Part shown: piece after piece, positions 1-12,028 of the stretch
Layout of the letters: each line of letters opens with the position of its first letter
Numbering within the stretch: position 1 is the first letter of the stretch
Source of the DNA: Crossaster papposus
Taxonomy: Eukaryota > Echinodermata > Asteroidea > Velatida > Solasteridae
DNA: 64,000 nt
Direction of reading: 5' to 3'
Assembly: GCA_037893245.1 (NCBI GenBank)
Contig: JBAIAA010000098.1
Span: 186,001-250,000, forward strand
Position numbers and translations under genes: made by a program
The notes under the pieces: model-generated
What the model saw: only the letters and a program-made list of their open reading frames with translations
Told to the model about the DNA's origin: nothing
The model's database searches: none

Positions 1-364
1 GGGCCAGGAAACCCATTTGAAATTGGTTGTGGGTGCATTAGGTTTCATAAATCGCGACTCTTGGTCATTACCCCATAACGTTCTTTCTCACTTGAAAGTT
101 GAACATCTCGGCAAAACTATGTTATAGGCCTATTAACAACGAAAATATTGTCTCCTTCACACACACACACACACACCCATCTTAGTGACTGAGGTTTCCA
201 ACCAAACTTCGCATTGGCCTATCTTATTGTGAGGAAATGAACATCGACGAGTGTCCAAAAGTGATGAGAAAGTGCACGTTTCTTGTACAGTAATCGCAAT
301 TAAAGTTAGTGTGTCAGTGCTTTTAGGGGGTTGTACCCTGAAAATTAGATTTCAAAAATTGAAC
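1..364. other. No gene recognised; (AC)n microsatellite
   Basis: I see no coding signal here before the reverse-transcriptase remnant that starts near 365. A short (AC)n microsatellite lies at about 160-176, and one copy of the palindrome TAGGCCTA at 125-132. Confidence 0.6.
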
Positions 365-2315
365 AGACGCATTCCCCCGCACCTATGCCTCGCCGTTAGT
401 TCTTGTGTCCGGAAAAGCAACGGTAAGCTGAGAATGTGTGTTGACTATAGGGCACTTGGTACAAAAACACAAAGACGCATACCCACTTTGACACTGGGGC
501 ACTCAATGGAGCCAAGTACTCTGCAGTTTATCTTACACGTTGTTTCTAACAAATTCCGATTAGACAGCATTCCGTGTTGGCACAGGCAGCTTGTACGTAT
601 ACAGCTTGGTTGTCTACCTCGATGATTTTGTTTGTGTTTGGCATAAGACACTCGACCACTCCAGGTGGTGCTTGATCGCCTTCATGGATTTAACCTGATG
701 GTGAAACCCGAGAAGTGCCTTTGGTTTGCCAAGAGGTTGAAGTACCTAGGCCATAAAGTATCGCTGAATGAAATTGCACCAGATGTGGAGAAGATACGAG
801 CTTAAACTGAGTAGAAGAGACTAACCAATGAAGGTGAACTTTGAATTTTCTAGGACCTTGCTACCGTCGATTTGTTCAAGGTTTTTCTAATTAAGGTCGT
901 TGCTCCACTCCATGCACTATTTGGCGGTCCGAAGGAAAAAAGGGTAAGAGAGTTGTCTCACCTCGGGTTCAACTTCCCGAAGCTTTGAACGAAGCCTGTG
1001 AAGTCTCCTTCAATCAACTGAAGTCAATTTTAACGTCCACTCCACTTCTTAGCTATTCAGACTTCAAACGTCCACTCATCCTAGAAGTTGATGCCAGCCA
1101 GCTTGGTCTCGTTCTTCCTCAGGATTAGAACACTGGTCGAGTAGTTCTTAGCCTTGGTCAAGGCGTTCATCGTTACCCGTCCGTACGTACAGCGCAGCGG
1201 TAATCGGAGCTCAAACAACGATCTCACGCGTCCACTATTATATGCAAATTAACCGAAGATACTTGAACGCCTTGAATCAATAGTTAAGTTGAGGTTTTGG
1301 GGGCGGTGCTCATTATGACCTTTATAGTCGTTTTCTTATTGGTCGATCGTTGCGTAGAAACTGTGAAAGGTCATAGCTAGCTCGCAAGTGTTTACGAACA
1401 CCGCCACCGTTGACATAATATTTTATGGACCATGCTTGGGCCATACAATGTGGCGATAACGCACAGACCAGCATGCCTGGGTTAATGCCGATTATGCGGC
1501 GATAAGAAACTGACCAAACACGCTGAAAAAAAACCCGCTTAGTACCTGGCCGTACGTGCAAGCTCCGAGCAAAACGGGGCTGCTTGAAAAATGACGGATT
1601 TCCCATAACCTGTCGGCAAATTCACAAAAACATCGTGACCACGAAGAAAGGATTCTAATGGCCTTTCCGCTGCTCGGGTCTAAAATCTTCGAGGTATAAT
1701 ATTTTCGCTGCTGAATTCAAACAACACGACAGATCTTCGGACGATAGACGACGCTGAATAATCCGCCATTTTGTCTTAAATGTCATGCTGCAAATAAGTA
1801 ACTGCATCAAATTTGATGACGTCAGGATTTAACCGCGTTGTGATTGGACACTCCACATATTAGCCCAGCCTATACTTTTCTATATTCGCATACGAGGTCA
1901 TGCGCTAGAAATGTGGCGCAAAATATAGGAAAAACATAAGATTTCAAAAACCGTTGATCCAAGGCGAAAAAGTAGCCTCAGTTGATTTGCATAAATAATG
2001 GCCATATGAGGTCGCTGTTCGCGCTGTATCTTTGCACGAGGCGGGAAGCGCGAGCAAGCTAGCAGCTTATGCGGGGCGCGCGTGTCGTGTATTTCTGGAC
2101 GGATAACGACGAACGCGCCTTGACCAAGGCTAAGTAGTTCTAGGATACGCTAGCAGAAGACTTCGAGAAGGCAAGCAGAACATGGACAAGTACAGCAGTA
2201 TGGAGTTAGAGTTGTTGGCACTGCGGTGGGCGATAATGTGACATCCTGTTAGGGGCTGACTTTGTATATACAGACAACAATCCCCTGAGCTACCTCAAGA
2301 CCAATGGGTCATGCA
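365..2315 (+). pseudogene. Decayed Ty3/gypsy-type pol (RT and RNase H fragments)
   Basis: Scattered frames on + read as consecutive blocks of a Ty3/gypsy polymerase. Around 400-470 there is the RT block with the CVDYRAL signature. Around 610-640 comes a YLDD-like active-site block. From 665 to 805 one frame holds the fingers/thumb block ending in a TAA stop (803-805). Further frames at about 840-900 and 980-1130 carry the FLG-YRRF-like and DAS-type connection/RNase H start. The RNase H frame resumes at 2133 and runs through an ELELLALRWA-type block and a YTDN-type block to about 2300. Frameshifts and stops separate the blocks, so the element is dead. A DNA transposon (1149-2132) splits the RNase H region, and another repeat begins just after it. 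No LTRs were recognised. What is seen is the order of motifs; the lineage within Ty3/gypsy is not determined. Confidence 0.8.
1149..2132. mobile_element. Non-autonomous TIR DNA transposon, 984 bp, with 9-bp target duplication
   Basis: The element has near-perfect terminal inverted repeats: TAGCCTTGGTCAAGGCG at 1149-1165 and its reverse complement at 2116-2132. Similarity continues inward for about 20 more bases with a 2-base gap. It is flanked by the direct repeat AGTAGTTCT at 1140-1148 and 2133-2141. Removing the element plus one repeat restores the reading frame of the surrounding RNase H remnant, which confirms the boundaries. It holds no recognisable transposase; a 94-codon frame on - (1322-1606) resembles nothing I know. 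A TSD of 8-9 bp fits hAT, P or Mutator-type elements, and the superfamily is unresolved. Confidence 0.82.
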
Positions 2316-3033
2316 TACAAACTAGCAAATGCTATGAAGTACAAGCAAAAAGTAAAAGTATTTAATTTGAAGTAAAAACATTAAGGAAATAAAAATGTTT
2401 CAATTCGTATGAATAAAATAAAGTTTTACTGTTTAGCATTTACTGGCTGAAATAGCAGTAAATGCTTTTTACTCGCAATTGATTGCACATCCGAATGATT
2501 TCTAACAATAGAGTCCGTACGCTGGCAGGGGTGTTTGAATGAAATCGGAATCTCAAGTTGTTGCTTCGCAGTCATGATGCCCTTTTCTGTCTCAGGAATA
2601 TTGCCAGAAATTATCGGCCATCTACGTCTCATTTCCTTTCCCAAAGTCAGTACAACTGCTTGTATTTTAATCCTAGACACTCCATATTCCATGTTCGTAC
2701 CTTTTCCTGCCTAACCACATAGGCCTATACGAAAGCTCCTATTTTTCATATTAGTACATGTATTTGCTTCTCTTTTTTCAAGGTAGCCCCGACCCAACCT
2801 TGACAAATTACGAGTAAATACTCCAAATCTAGTACGAGTAAATACTGAGATTTTTTGTTCATACCACATGGAGCAAATACTATCTAGCAAATGCTTGAAA
2901 CTAAAAAGTAAATACTTTTAGTCTTTAGCAAATACTTTTCAGTAAAACCTTTTGCTTCATTTTTATTCATGCATATGCTACCTAAAGCTTTAACAATTGT
3001 AGTAAAAGCAAATGCTAGTTTTTATTCATACAG
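2313..3033. repeat. Dispersed AT-rich repeat, copy 1
   Basis: About 700 bp that share long stretches with 12745-13250, including a conserved block around 2575-2660 and another around 2780-2805 (ACCCAACCTT region). Its edges are rich in short inverted words related to AGCAAATGCT and AGTAAATACT. The left edge near 2313 (CATACAAACTAGCAAATGCT) and the right edge near 3005-3033 (AGCAAATGCTAGTTTTTATT) are partly complementary, suggesting a TIR element. It begins immediately after the gypsy RNase H remnant. No coding capacity was recognised. Confidence 0.6.
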
Positions 3034-3139
3034 CCCATTGATCTCCATTATAGGACACCACGTACGTGTTTGTGCACGAACGCGTGATCCGAAACAATGG
3101 CGGCGCGCTTTCTGCAGTAGGGTAAACCTGTGGGTAAAC

Positions 3140-3507
3140 TACAGACATAAATAACCTATAGACGGACAGCAAGGGGCGCCAGAGTGAAATTTCATGAAAG
3201 CCACCAATCGTGGGCAAATTGTTTAATTTCTGTAAGAACTCATTATTTGTGACAATTTTTTTTTTTTTTAGAACTATGCAGCATTTATATAGTTAACAGC
3301 TGAAAGTATTTTTAGTCGACATCAGCTGCGTTTTCAACCGAAATTACCGATTTGTATCCGTCCTCCCGAAGTTTGTCCATAGAGTCGTGCACATTTGTCA
3401 ATCACTTCCGCCCACGATTTCATACTTAGTCAGGCGCCGTCGAAATTACGGTACCTAGAGGTTGATTTCCATAGGCACTGTCCGTCTATAGGTTATTTAT
3501 GTCTGTG
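3140..3507. mobile_element. hAT-like MITE, 368 bp
   Basis: A 29-bp perfect inverted repeat (ACAGACATAAATAACC... at 3141-3169, complement at 3478-3506) brackets the element, and weaker pairing continues inward for about 50 bases. The 8-bp sequence GGGTAAAC occurs directly outside both ends (3132-3139 and 3508-3515), as expected for a hAT target duplication. There is no open frame of note inside, and the element could fold into a long hairpin. hAT is inferred from the 8-bp duplication and the CA-type terminus only. Confidence 0.75.
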
Positions 3508-3515
3508 GGGTAAAC

Positions 3516-4469
3516 GCGGCATGTGTATTAATTCACTCTGGAAACTCGAGTTTATCGAGATTATCGAATTTGTATTCGTAGGGGGGTATGAGGAATTTAA
3601 GCGCTCTGCCAATAAAATCCATAAAAAACATCGAATAACGTTAGGGAGTGATGCAGTCCTAACAGAGCTAGCTTTTTCACACTTTCTTGATGTAGGCCTA
3701 TACTATTTTTCCTACGTAATGTAGCCTACATTTTTGAAAGAATATCATTTTACTTAGGCCCCTCCCTGAAATTGGTTTCTATTATTTTGCTCTTTCATTT
3801 TATCACCCCTGTAGGTCATTTAATAGTTCAGTTGGAGACAGACCCAGAGTAAATTTAATGGTCGTATTGAATTTCTAAAATGACATGAAACACTCATAGG
3901 GCCTATATAACCATAGAGCAAGAACGAAATTGAACCGCAAAAAAAAGTATGTTTATATTTTAATTGCAAAACAAATTTATTACAAAATGGACATAAAAAA
4001 GTACTTTTTTTGTATTCGTGTTGCTCTCTTTATCATACCAACTTGTATAGGCCTACTTGTATATCAATAGACAATAACACATTTGTATATATAAGAAATG
4101 TGAATAAGTATAACTTCCGATATACATGAGTCAAAAATTAGTTTTTTCTGAAAATATTTTGAAAAGAAATTTCAAATTATTTTCAAACTGTGGACAGCTG
4201 CAAAAAAAAGTAGGGTCACAACTGATGTAACTTTTGAACCAATTTAAATTTGAATTATAATTGTTGTCCAATTTGAATTCCAATGTTTGTCATTTCATAA
4301 TTATTTATTATTTATTTATTTATTACAATTTTTTTAACTGGATAAAAAGATCAGCACAAGCTTTTTTTTTTATCAATGTCCTGTACAAATGTTATAAAAA
4401 GTAGGATAATTTAAACAGCAATACAAAAAGCAACAATTAAAATCATTTAAAGTAGAGATAAACATTAAA
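3516..4469. other. AT-rich spacer without recognised gene
   Basis: The composition is strongly AT-rich, with A/T homopolymers and short (TTTA)n runs near 4305-4325. A 109-codon frame at 3395-3724 overlaps the MITE edge and has no recognisable motif, so I do not call it. Copies of TAGGCCTA occur near 3694 and 4048. Confidence 0.55.
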
Positions 4470-5850
4470 AATTTTAAAACGATGACGACATCTGAATTGA
4501 TGAAGGAATATTATTCAAAACCTTTGCATCGGCATACTTATACGACTGCTTGAAGAAATCAATATTGGGTTGAGGGAAAACGACATTTAAAGAATCAGCA
4601 TTTCTGGTATTAAAGCCATGTCTATCGAAATACATTTCAATGTCATTACATAATCTAATTGGAGCAATCCCATGAACACTTGTATACGTTAAAAAAAGCT
4701 AAGAAGATATATCTTCTTACTTCTAGGGTTTGCCAAGATAATTGTTAAAAAATGTTTTCGCCATGATAATTAACATAGTCAAAATTATTAGAGACTATCC
4801 GAGCAGCTCTTTTTGGCAATCTGTGAAGAGCCTTTCTACTGGTCAAGAAACAATTTCCCCACACGGAACAAGCATAGTCAAAACGTGGTTGAATTGTGGA
4901 TTTATGAAGAGTGTCAAGTAACTGACTATTAATAGTACATGTATGTCTAAGTCGAAATGAATATACTTTGTAGGCAATTGATTTTACAGAGATTCCTCAC
5001 AAATGTGGTTCCAAAGTGAGGTTTTCATCTACGTCAACTCCTAAATACCGAACCCTGTTTACTTGTTCAAGAACAATATTTAATTTGTCAGAATCCTTAG
5101 TATAACGAGATTGCAAAAGCATGATTTTAGTCTTATTTGGAATAATGCGAAGTCTATTATTATTATACCAAGTAAAAATATCATCAATATTAGATCGTAA
5201 AACCTGGTTTGTATTATGGACATTATTTCCTGTCACATAAACAACATCACCTGCGAAGATATTACAAGTACTAAAATTAACATTTTGTGTAATGTCATTA
5301 ATACAAACTGATCAACATTAATCATATCATGATCGTTAAGATAATCCAGAAGTTGTACTTGAACTTCTTTTTAAATAATTTTGGCTACGTGGCACACCAC
5401 TGAAATAGGTCTATAATTACCCTCAGTTGTTTTACAACCTTTGCCTTTATAGATTGGTGTAGTTCAAGCAAACTTCCAATTATCTGCAACAAAACCAGTC
5501 ACGAGGGACATAATAACAATGTGACAACGAGACTTATGGATATAATTATTTTAAAGTTTGTGAGGGCATTCAGGATTTTTCCAATTCAGAGGGGTTCTGT
5601 GAAACAATCAGAAATGTCTTTACCAACATTGGTAAAATAATTATTCATATCATCACAATTTAGATCAGGATGGATACTCTTCACATACTTGCTATTACCA
5701 GTAACTTTATGAATTTCTTTCCATTATTGTTTAGGGGAATTTTTGTACTTTGTGGACACCTGATCGAATAAATTACGTTTAGATTTTCTAATACTAGATG
5801 TGACAAGATTTCTTATACTCGGCTAATGAGTCACGGCAATTATTTCGAAT
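4470..5850 (-). pseudogene. Truncated non-LTR retrotransposon (CR1/Jockey-type LINE), RT
   Basis: Read on -, successive short frames match a LINE reverse transcriptase. From 5850 down there is the pre-RT linker. Near 5400-5460 lies the block with a TPIYKGKG / NYRPISV-type motif. Near 5265 an FAGD sequence stands where the catalytic (F/Y)ADD is expected. At 5236-4997 is an open 79-codon frame with the ITWCNNN-NPNKTK and RYLGV blocks. The thumb and C-terminal region with its F-QSY-Y-DAKVLNNIP-type end lies at about 4980-4480. The catalytic alanine-aspartate pair is altered, and the central RT motifs between the NYRPISV and FADD blocks are missing, so there is an internal deletion of several hundred bases. 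Stops and frameshifts are frequent. The clade is inferred from motif style. Confidence 0.78.
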
Positions 5851-6498
5851 TGAATGAGCTTTTTAAAAATCCCTCTTATACATCAATTTAATAATACAAA
5901 GGGTCATCCAAGGGCAGTATTTTTTAGCTCTGCTCCTCGCTTCAGTTTTGGTTCTTCTTCTTTCTCCCGTACCACTAGCCTACAGCATTCTGACTCCAAA
6001 TGGTTTGAGCACACTGACCGCAGCCAGCTGCAGCTCGGTGGCCGTGGCACTACGATTTGGACGTCTTACAGTTACACGTAACAGTCACCGCTTTCTAGCC
6101 GTTTTTCCTGATGAAATTAGGGGGGAAATAACTCAAATTAGTCAAACAATAGGCCTACGCATATTGGTTATTTACTTATTAAGTAGGCCTATCGTTAGGC
6201 CTAAATAACAGGCTAGTTTTACAAGGGCGCGACTCCAGCTCTGCAACTTGAACAACTTAAACCTCGATTTGTCGCCGTACTCTGAAGCTACGGGAAATAA
6301 TAACGCGTCCGTGAGTGTGTATACACTAGACCTAACATTTACGTAACATATACATACTAGTAGGAGACCAGCCTGTAGGTCCCGTGACCAAATTCTGGGA
6401 ACAAAGGTTTTAAAGTGTTTTTGTGTTCCCTTATAAATAACCAACAATTTTGACTTGGGCTGCCCCCTTGAAAATGCCGGGCATTTCAATTGTGTCGA
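5851..6498. other. Spacer without recognised gene
   Basis: Several short overlapping frames on both strands (5854-6208 and 6172-6510) have no recognisable motifs. Copies of TAGGCCTA cluster near 6148-6200. Confidence 0.5.
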
Positions 6499-6506
6499 TA
6501 TGCATA

Positions 6507-7157
6507 TCAAATTACTCGTCTAGTCATAAGGATTCCAAAAATGTATAGTTTGCTATACCTCCAACCTTAAATGAGGGCGCTGTGGTCAAAACCGTTGAAA
6601 GGTCAACGCACTTTTGACTGGTGGTCAAATTCACCAACACGGTTAACGTTTACCGATTCTAATGATCTCAGTGCCTAATAATATGTTTTCTGACATGGCA
6701 AATTCAACTATACAACTTTCAAAAGTAAAAGTGCTTACCTTGGCCATGAACATTCAAAATGGCTGGCAAAAGGGCTACCGAAAGACTTCAATCTAAAACA
6801 CATTTACCTATTTCTAAACACATTGTCCAATGATGCTTTTCTTGCTTTGTTGCACTGTTCATCATCCTACTCTTTCACCGGTAATAATCAATCACTGAGT
6901 GAACTGAAAACAAAGGATCACTGTTGCAATACACAAACCATCCATCGCGTCGACAAAACCAGAGTAAACACCCGCTTTTAGGGAATGTCTAACCCAATTG
7001 GCCTGCAGACGTTTGATGTATTTGCCCGTCCACGGACTCCAACCACTGACTGTCGTCTGGCAGAGATAATGTGGCTAGAACTGACTTGTGACAACTCCCA
7101 TAAATACCCTCCAAACTATACATTTTTAGAATCCTCATGACTAGACGAGTAATTTGA
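6507..7157. mobile_element. Inverted-repeat DNA element, 651 bp
   Basis: The ends are inverted repeats: TCAAATTACTCGTCTAGTCA from 6507 and its complement ending at 7157, continuing for about 50 bp with a few mismatches. The octamer TATGCATA sits directly outside both ends (6499-6506 and 7158-7165). It may be an 8-bp target duplication, but because it is itself palindromic it could instead be part of the terminal repeats. No transposase frame is present, so this is a non-autonomous element. A hAT assignment would follow from the 8-bp duplication if that reading is right. Confidence 0.72.
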
Positions 7158-7165
7158 TATGCATA

Positions 7166-9837
7166 TAGAAACGATTGGAATATATTTGAATGTTGACCCC
7201 TGTATGACCTTTGTTAACCCAGTGATGGGTTAAGCTCCCTCTTCTAACCCCAGTCAGGTGTAGCAGGGGGTGTACCTGCATCACCGGGCCCTTTCAATTC
7301 ATGTGGAAGAGTCCCATCGACTAAAGAGTAATCTGAAGTCGACCACCATTTACCTCGTCGCTTGGGGTGTAAAATACAAGGCTGGGTCTACCTGCTGATT
7401 GAAACATCGTCGTAATATTCGTCAATAGTAAGCAAACTGCGAACCCGAGTTGGGCCTACAGTAGCAGTCATTGTGTTAGAGAACAACAGTGTCCAGCGAA
7501 AGGGCTATCTAGCCCGGCTATCCAGCGCACCAGGGTCAGCCACCCTCAGGTTAGAGTCCAGCGAGGGGGCTATCTAGCCCGGCTATCCAGCGCACCAGGT
7601 TCGGAGTGAACATCAGTGGAGAGAAAATCGTCGCGAAATTTCGGTGAGATACAAGTAGGTACAAAACCAAACACAGTAAAAATGGGTCTTGAAAAAACAA
7701 ATTGAAAAAAAAAAATTTGGACGCGATGCGTCTGAAGCCAATATTTTGACAAAAATAATGTGTAGCGCCCTCAAAAGTCGAGGTGCAAATAGTTTTAGTA
7801 ATGGCGGCGCCCTTGGCCTGACTGTGTATGATTATGAAACTGCGGTAAGGAACTTTTTCTTTCACTATTTTATTTGGAGTTAAAAAGGCAACGTCAAAGG
7901 TAAAAAGGTGCCTGTTCAGTATGGAGAAAGTTCGTTTTTATAAAAGACGTATATCTTTGATGTATGTAGGCTAGTATAGGTCAAAGAAACATGTTTTGGA
8001 CGGGGTGTTGTGTGACAGCACAGTGCACAAAACAGGTAACGGCCGTTGACTTTGCTCAACAATGGCTACTTGCATTTTAATCGGCGAACATTGCTCCACA
8101 TTTTGTGGCCTGATTTTCTCACTTTTTTGAAAGGTAAGAACACACTGATACTGTTAGTGTCTTCCTTGATTAGTGCCTATTGGGGACAAGCAGCATTTTT
8201 GTAAGTGGCCGTTCTCCATGACATTTTGGGGGATAAGTGTGTGGGAGGTCATGGGGGATCGATGTGCAGACATTTCGTACAACGATCCAAAGGGCTCTTG
8301 CTTGGATATCACCCGAAATGTCGGAAAAGATGTTAGAAAAGGTGATTTTTGGGTCCAAGTTGCTCGGACTATTATGTTTGCCCAAAACATCTGATTTCAC
8401 CCTCAAAATGGCCACAAAAGTACTTGATAAGCCATCTGAGATGCAAGTACACATCGACGAATAAGATTGTGGTACTAATGTTTACATACGATTTGGATGA
8501 AAAGTGAAATTTCAAGGTTAATTCCGCAAGCTGCATCAGACACTTTGATGTTGAAAAATAGTGTATGGCGACCGTAACTATAAGCGGGGGTGCTCTGCGA
8601 TGTCACAGGTCATTTTACAAAATCGTTCTACCAAACGTGATTGCCTTACGGAAGATAAGAAATAGTTATCAAGTTACATTTTGTAACGAGCCAAATCAGT
8701 GCTCGGGGTTCAGAGATTCAGATCGATGTTCAGGTCGTGACTGGTTCTGGCCCGGTAGACCTAGTACACGGAGCGCGTCTTACTCGACGTTGGATTGCAA
8801 TACACATTGACGCTCCGTCTCATTGTTACACACATAGACATTCGGTTTATGCACATTAGGCATAGTGTGTGCTTGTAGTATTGAAAGCATCGAACAGATA
8901 ATAAAACTGTTAATATTCTTTGAAGCCACAGCACGATCTCTTCAGTCTCTTTTGTCATTTAGTACTTGTACCAGTGTTTTCACGCTCGTTACAATATAAG
9001 TTTATAACACCTCACCCATGCCATGTAGGTTTCCTACCTGCATGCCTCACCCAAAAATTCGGCTTGGTTTTAATGTTATATAATTATAATCTAAATACAG
9101 TTAAATTATGAACTTTTATTTCAATTCAGCTCTGTAGCACTGGCTCTTTGGAACAATACGCGCTACACTCAACGCGTACATCAGCATACATTTATGTGGG
9201 TCGATCATGTATGCAACGCACACCCTATCCTTCCTATTAGAACAAATACATTTCCACAGCATGTACACAGTGATGCTAGTCTAAAATACGATCTTAAAAT
9301 TGTATTATCTTTCAAATTTATTTATTTTAATTTTTTTATGATAAAATTTAACATTTAAAAAAAAAAAATAGGAGGCGGCCCCAAAAAGGAAACGGGCGGT
9401 GACGCTAAACCTGTTTTTTGTTTTTAATTATGAAAGCCGGTCTGTATTCGGTGCCCATTATTAAGAGAGAAATGCACGCACGTGTGAATGCATACTTATT
9501 ATGTGCAGATATTTCACGCGTACTGTGAACCTGTGAACCATTGACGTCCACAGGATGCGGGAAGAGGTTACAGATTGTAGACTTGCGCACGCCCAAAGTC
9601 CGTTTTGCCCTTTCTGTAAGAGCTTTAGAGGACACATTTTTCAATAAAGAGGAACTCTTGAAAAGCCCAGAATCAAAATTTGAGGTTAAAACAAGTTTCT
9701 GGAAGTAAGAAAAGTGAGTATTTGGACATTTTCCCAACTACACAAGTACAAAGGAATAGGTAGGACTGTGTTCTTTTTCATTGGAAAACAACTATCTCAT
9801 ATCAGAGTTTTCAATTGTAGAAGACCACTTATTTAGG
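7166..9837. other. No gene recognised; local tandem duplication at 7495-7605
   Basis: A 45-bp segment containing GGGCTATCTAGCCCGGCTAT occurs twice, near 7497-7540 and 7559-7603, about 62 bp apart. Frames on both strands at 7551-7883, 8154-8464, 8565-8810 and 9405-9737 have no motif I recognise, and several overlap each other on opposite strands, so none is called. The 5' exons of the oxidoreductase annotated at 10198-12704 might lie here, but I could not place them. Confidence 0.5.
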
Positions 9838-10110
9838 GCTGTGGAGTAGCCTCGTGGCCCGGAGCATTTAATTCGTGGTCTGCTGGTAATTCTGCAGGTT
9901 GTAGGTTCGAGTCCAACCAGGGGTTGTGCTTGTGCCTCATTGCTTCTCCCCACCCAGGAGTAAATGGGTACCTGTGAGGGCAGAGATGGTCATTGTGATT
10001 AATTTAGCTGCTTTGCGCCGAAATGGCAGCATCGAGTTGTACACTCCTCAGGGAGCTGAGATGATATTTAGAATGTTTAGCTATTCAAGTACCTGCTATT
10101 ATTATGGAAA
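9838..10110 (+). mobile_element. tRNA-derived SINE, + orientation
   Basis: The head has RNA polymerase III promoter boxes: an A box (TAGCCTCGTGG) at about 9848 and a B box (GGTTCGAGTCC) at about 9904-9914. The body continues with sequence shared, in reverse orientation, with 11720-12028, including the segments GGAGTAAATGGGTACCTGTG and a GAGATG block. It ends in degenerate AT-rich sequence near 10110. The head is too divergent to be a working tRNA. Confidence 0.78.
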
Positions 10111-11489
10111 ATATGCTATTAGAGTAAAAAATGGCTGGGAACCAGTCAACAGCCATTGACATTGCATGACGCCTTAAATAGTTGGTTTTCTCTGTAGGGG
10201 TACATTGTTACAGGGACGTTGGAGTGTTGTGGCTGACTTCACACGACGGTTCCCTCATCCGTAAGCTACTCGATGGTGCCAACCAGACAGGGATCAGTGT
10301 CAAAGTCCTCGATCAAACGAAACTGCTGGTATGGTTTAACTTTCTGTCCGTTGAAAAAATAACCCAAGCAACGGACACAGGCACTTTGGGCATCTTCCAA
10401 GAGACTGGCAGGACCGAAGCCGACAGGACCATCAATGCTAAGAAAGTCTTGCTCTGCAATAGGGCCTCAACTGCCGTGGGAGATCTACTACCCGCTGGGT
10501 TGCAACTTGATGTAACGGCGAAGTCTCAAGTCGTGGTGCTTCTGTAGTTGATAGAAAATGACAGGGACAGGCTCCGTGGCATGCCTTCCTTACACTTCTA
10601 TGAGAGAGAAACGGACTTGGAAAAAGACTGCTACATTTTGCCATCGATTCAGTAACCAAACGGTAAATATTATTCCATGTATATTTGACTAATGAATATA
10701 ATCATTAAAAATTGTGTCCAGTAACGAGCATCGAATCTTGCGTACCTCAGGAAATATTTCTCCTAAAATATGCAAATGATATGCATGACGTGTATAGGTC
10801 TAAATTACACCTCGTAAATTCAAAATCACAACAGTAATGTTTGTGCACAACCAACCTTTAGATTCAAAATGGGAATAGGCGTGGAGCTATGAATTGCAAT
10901 TTTAGTAATAATGAGTTTCGATTCTTACTGAATTTGAATTCTGAATTCTTACTGAATTCTTACTGAATCTCTGGCAAATACCAATAAATATTGCTCAGAC
11001 TCTACCATTTGACTTACGACTCCGACTCGGACTCTACCTGTTTGATTCAGGACTTGCACTCAAGACTCGATAGTGGTGACTTGGACTCTAACTCTGATTC
11101 AATGTTTGGTGACTCAAACCCAAGTTTCTCCTAACTTACTTGCTGCAACCAAGCGAGAGGAGAACTTGTACTTGGTGCTCGCTGATCATTTGTTAGTCCC
11201 AATGAAAACGCCATACTATTCCTATTAAAACATGTAGCTAAATTTTGTTTTCTTTTCCCAAATGTTTTGTAGGTAAGTGGTACCTGAAAATAGGTCACGA
11301 TAAAGTGAGTGAGAAAGATTTGACAACTAAGGAGCAAATGAAGGCCTGGTCCTTTGGTTATGGTGATCAACCAACGTCAGATAGACTCCTGCAGTGCCTA
11401 CAAGGCATAATTCCTGGTAGGTGATCCGTTGGACTCCATCGATTTTATTACTGTATTAAAACTACAGTATAGATAACAATAATAATATT

Positions 11490-11718
11490 TATAAAGCGCA
11501 CGTATCCAACAATACTGGCGCTTGTGTCACTATTAATATTAGTACCCCTGCTCATTGGGCCCACGAAACATTCCAAATACCATCTGGGCTCCCTGGGAAG
11601 TAAATCAATCCCAGAAACCATTTCTGCCATCGCAGGTACCCATTTTACACCAGGGTGGAGAGAAGCAATGGGTGACAACAACCCCAGGCTGGACTCGAAC
11701 CCACAACCTGCAGATTTA
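11490..11718 (-). mobile_element. tRNA-derived SINE, - orientation, head-truncated
   Basis: Read on -, it carries the B box (GGTTCGAGTCC near 11694-11704), the GGGTACCTG segment and the 3' part ending in GCGCTTTATA near 11490. The tRNA A-box region is missing. The break is where the next SINE copy begins, so the 3' end of the 11719-12028 copy was probably inserted into or recombined with it. It lies inside the last intron of the oxidoreductase. Confidence 0.72.
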
Positions 11719-12028
11719 TAAAGCGCACATATCCAACAATACTGGCGCTTGTGTCGCAACAATATTATTGCTCATTGGGCCCACAAAACATTCCAAATAC
11801 CAACTCAGCTACCTGGGAAGTATACAGCTCGAGGCAGCCATTTCACCGCAAGGCAGCAATAAATCAATCCCAGAAACCATCTCTGCAATCACAGGTACCC
11901 ATTTTACTCCAGGGTGGAGAGAAGCAATGAGTGACAACAACCCCAGGCTGGACTCGAACCCACAACCTGCAGATTTACCCGCAGACCACAAATTCAATGC
12001 TCCAGACCACGAGGCCATAGCACCCCAT
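11719..12028 (-). mobile_element. tRNA-derived SINE, - orientation, near full length
   Basis: On - the element starts with an A box at about 12024-12010 (TGGCCTCGTGG) and a B box (GGTTCGAGTCC) near 11957. The body resembles the SINE at 9838-10110, and the end GCGCTTTATA lies near 11719. With the other two copies it defines a family of roughly 300 bp with a tRNA-like head. It lies in the last intron of the oxidoreductase. Confidence 0.78.

Noticed and set aside
8154..8464. Overlapping open frames on both strands of about 75-95 codons
   Set aside because: No recognisable motif, similar openness on both strands, no splice or start context.
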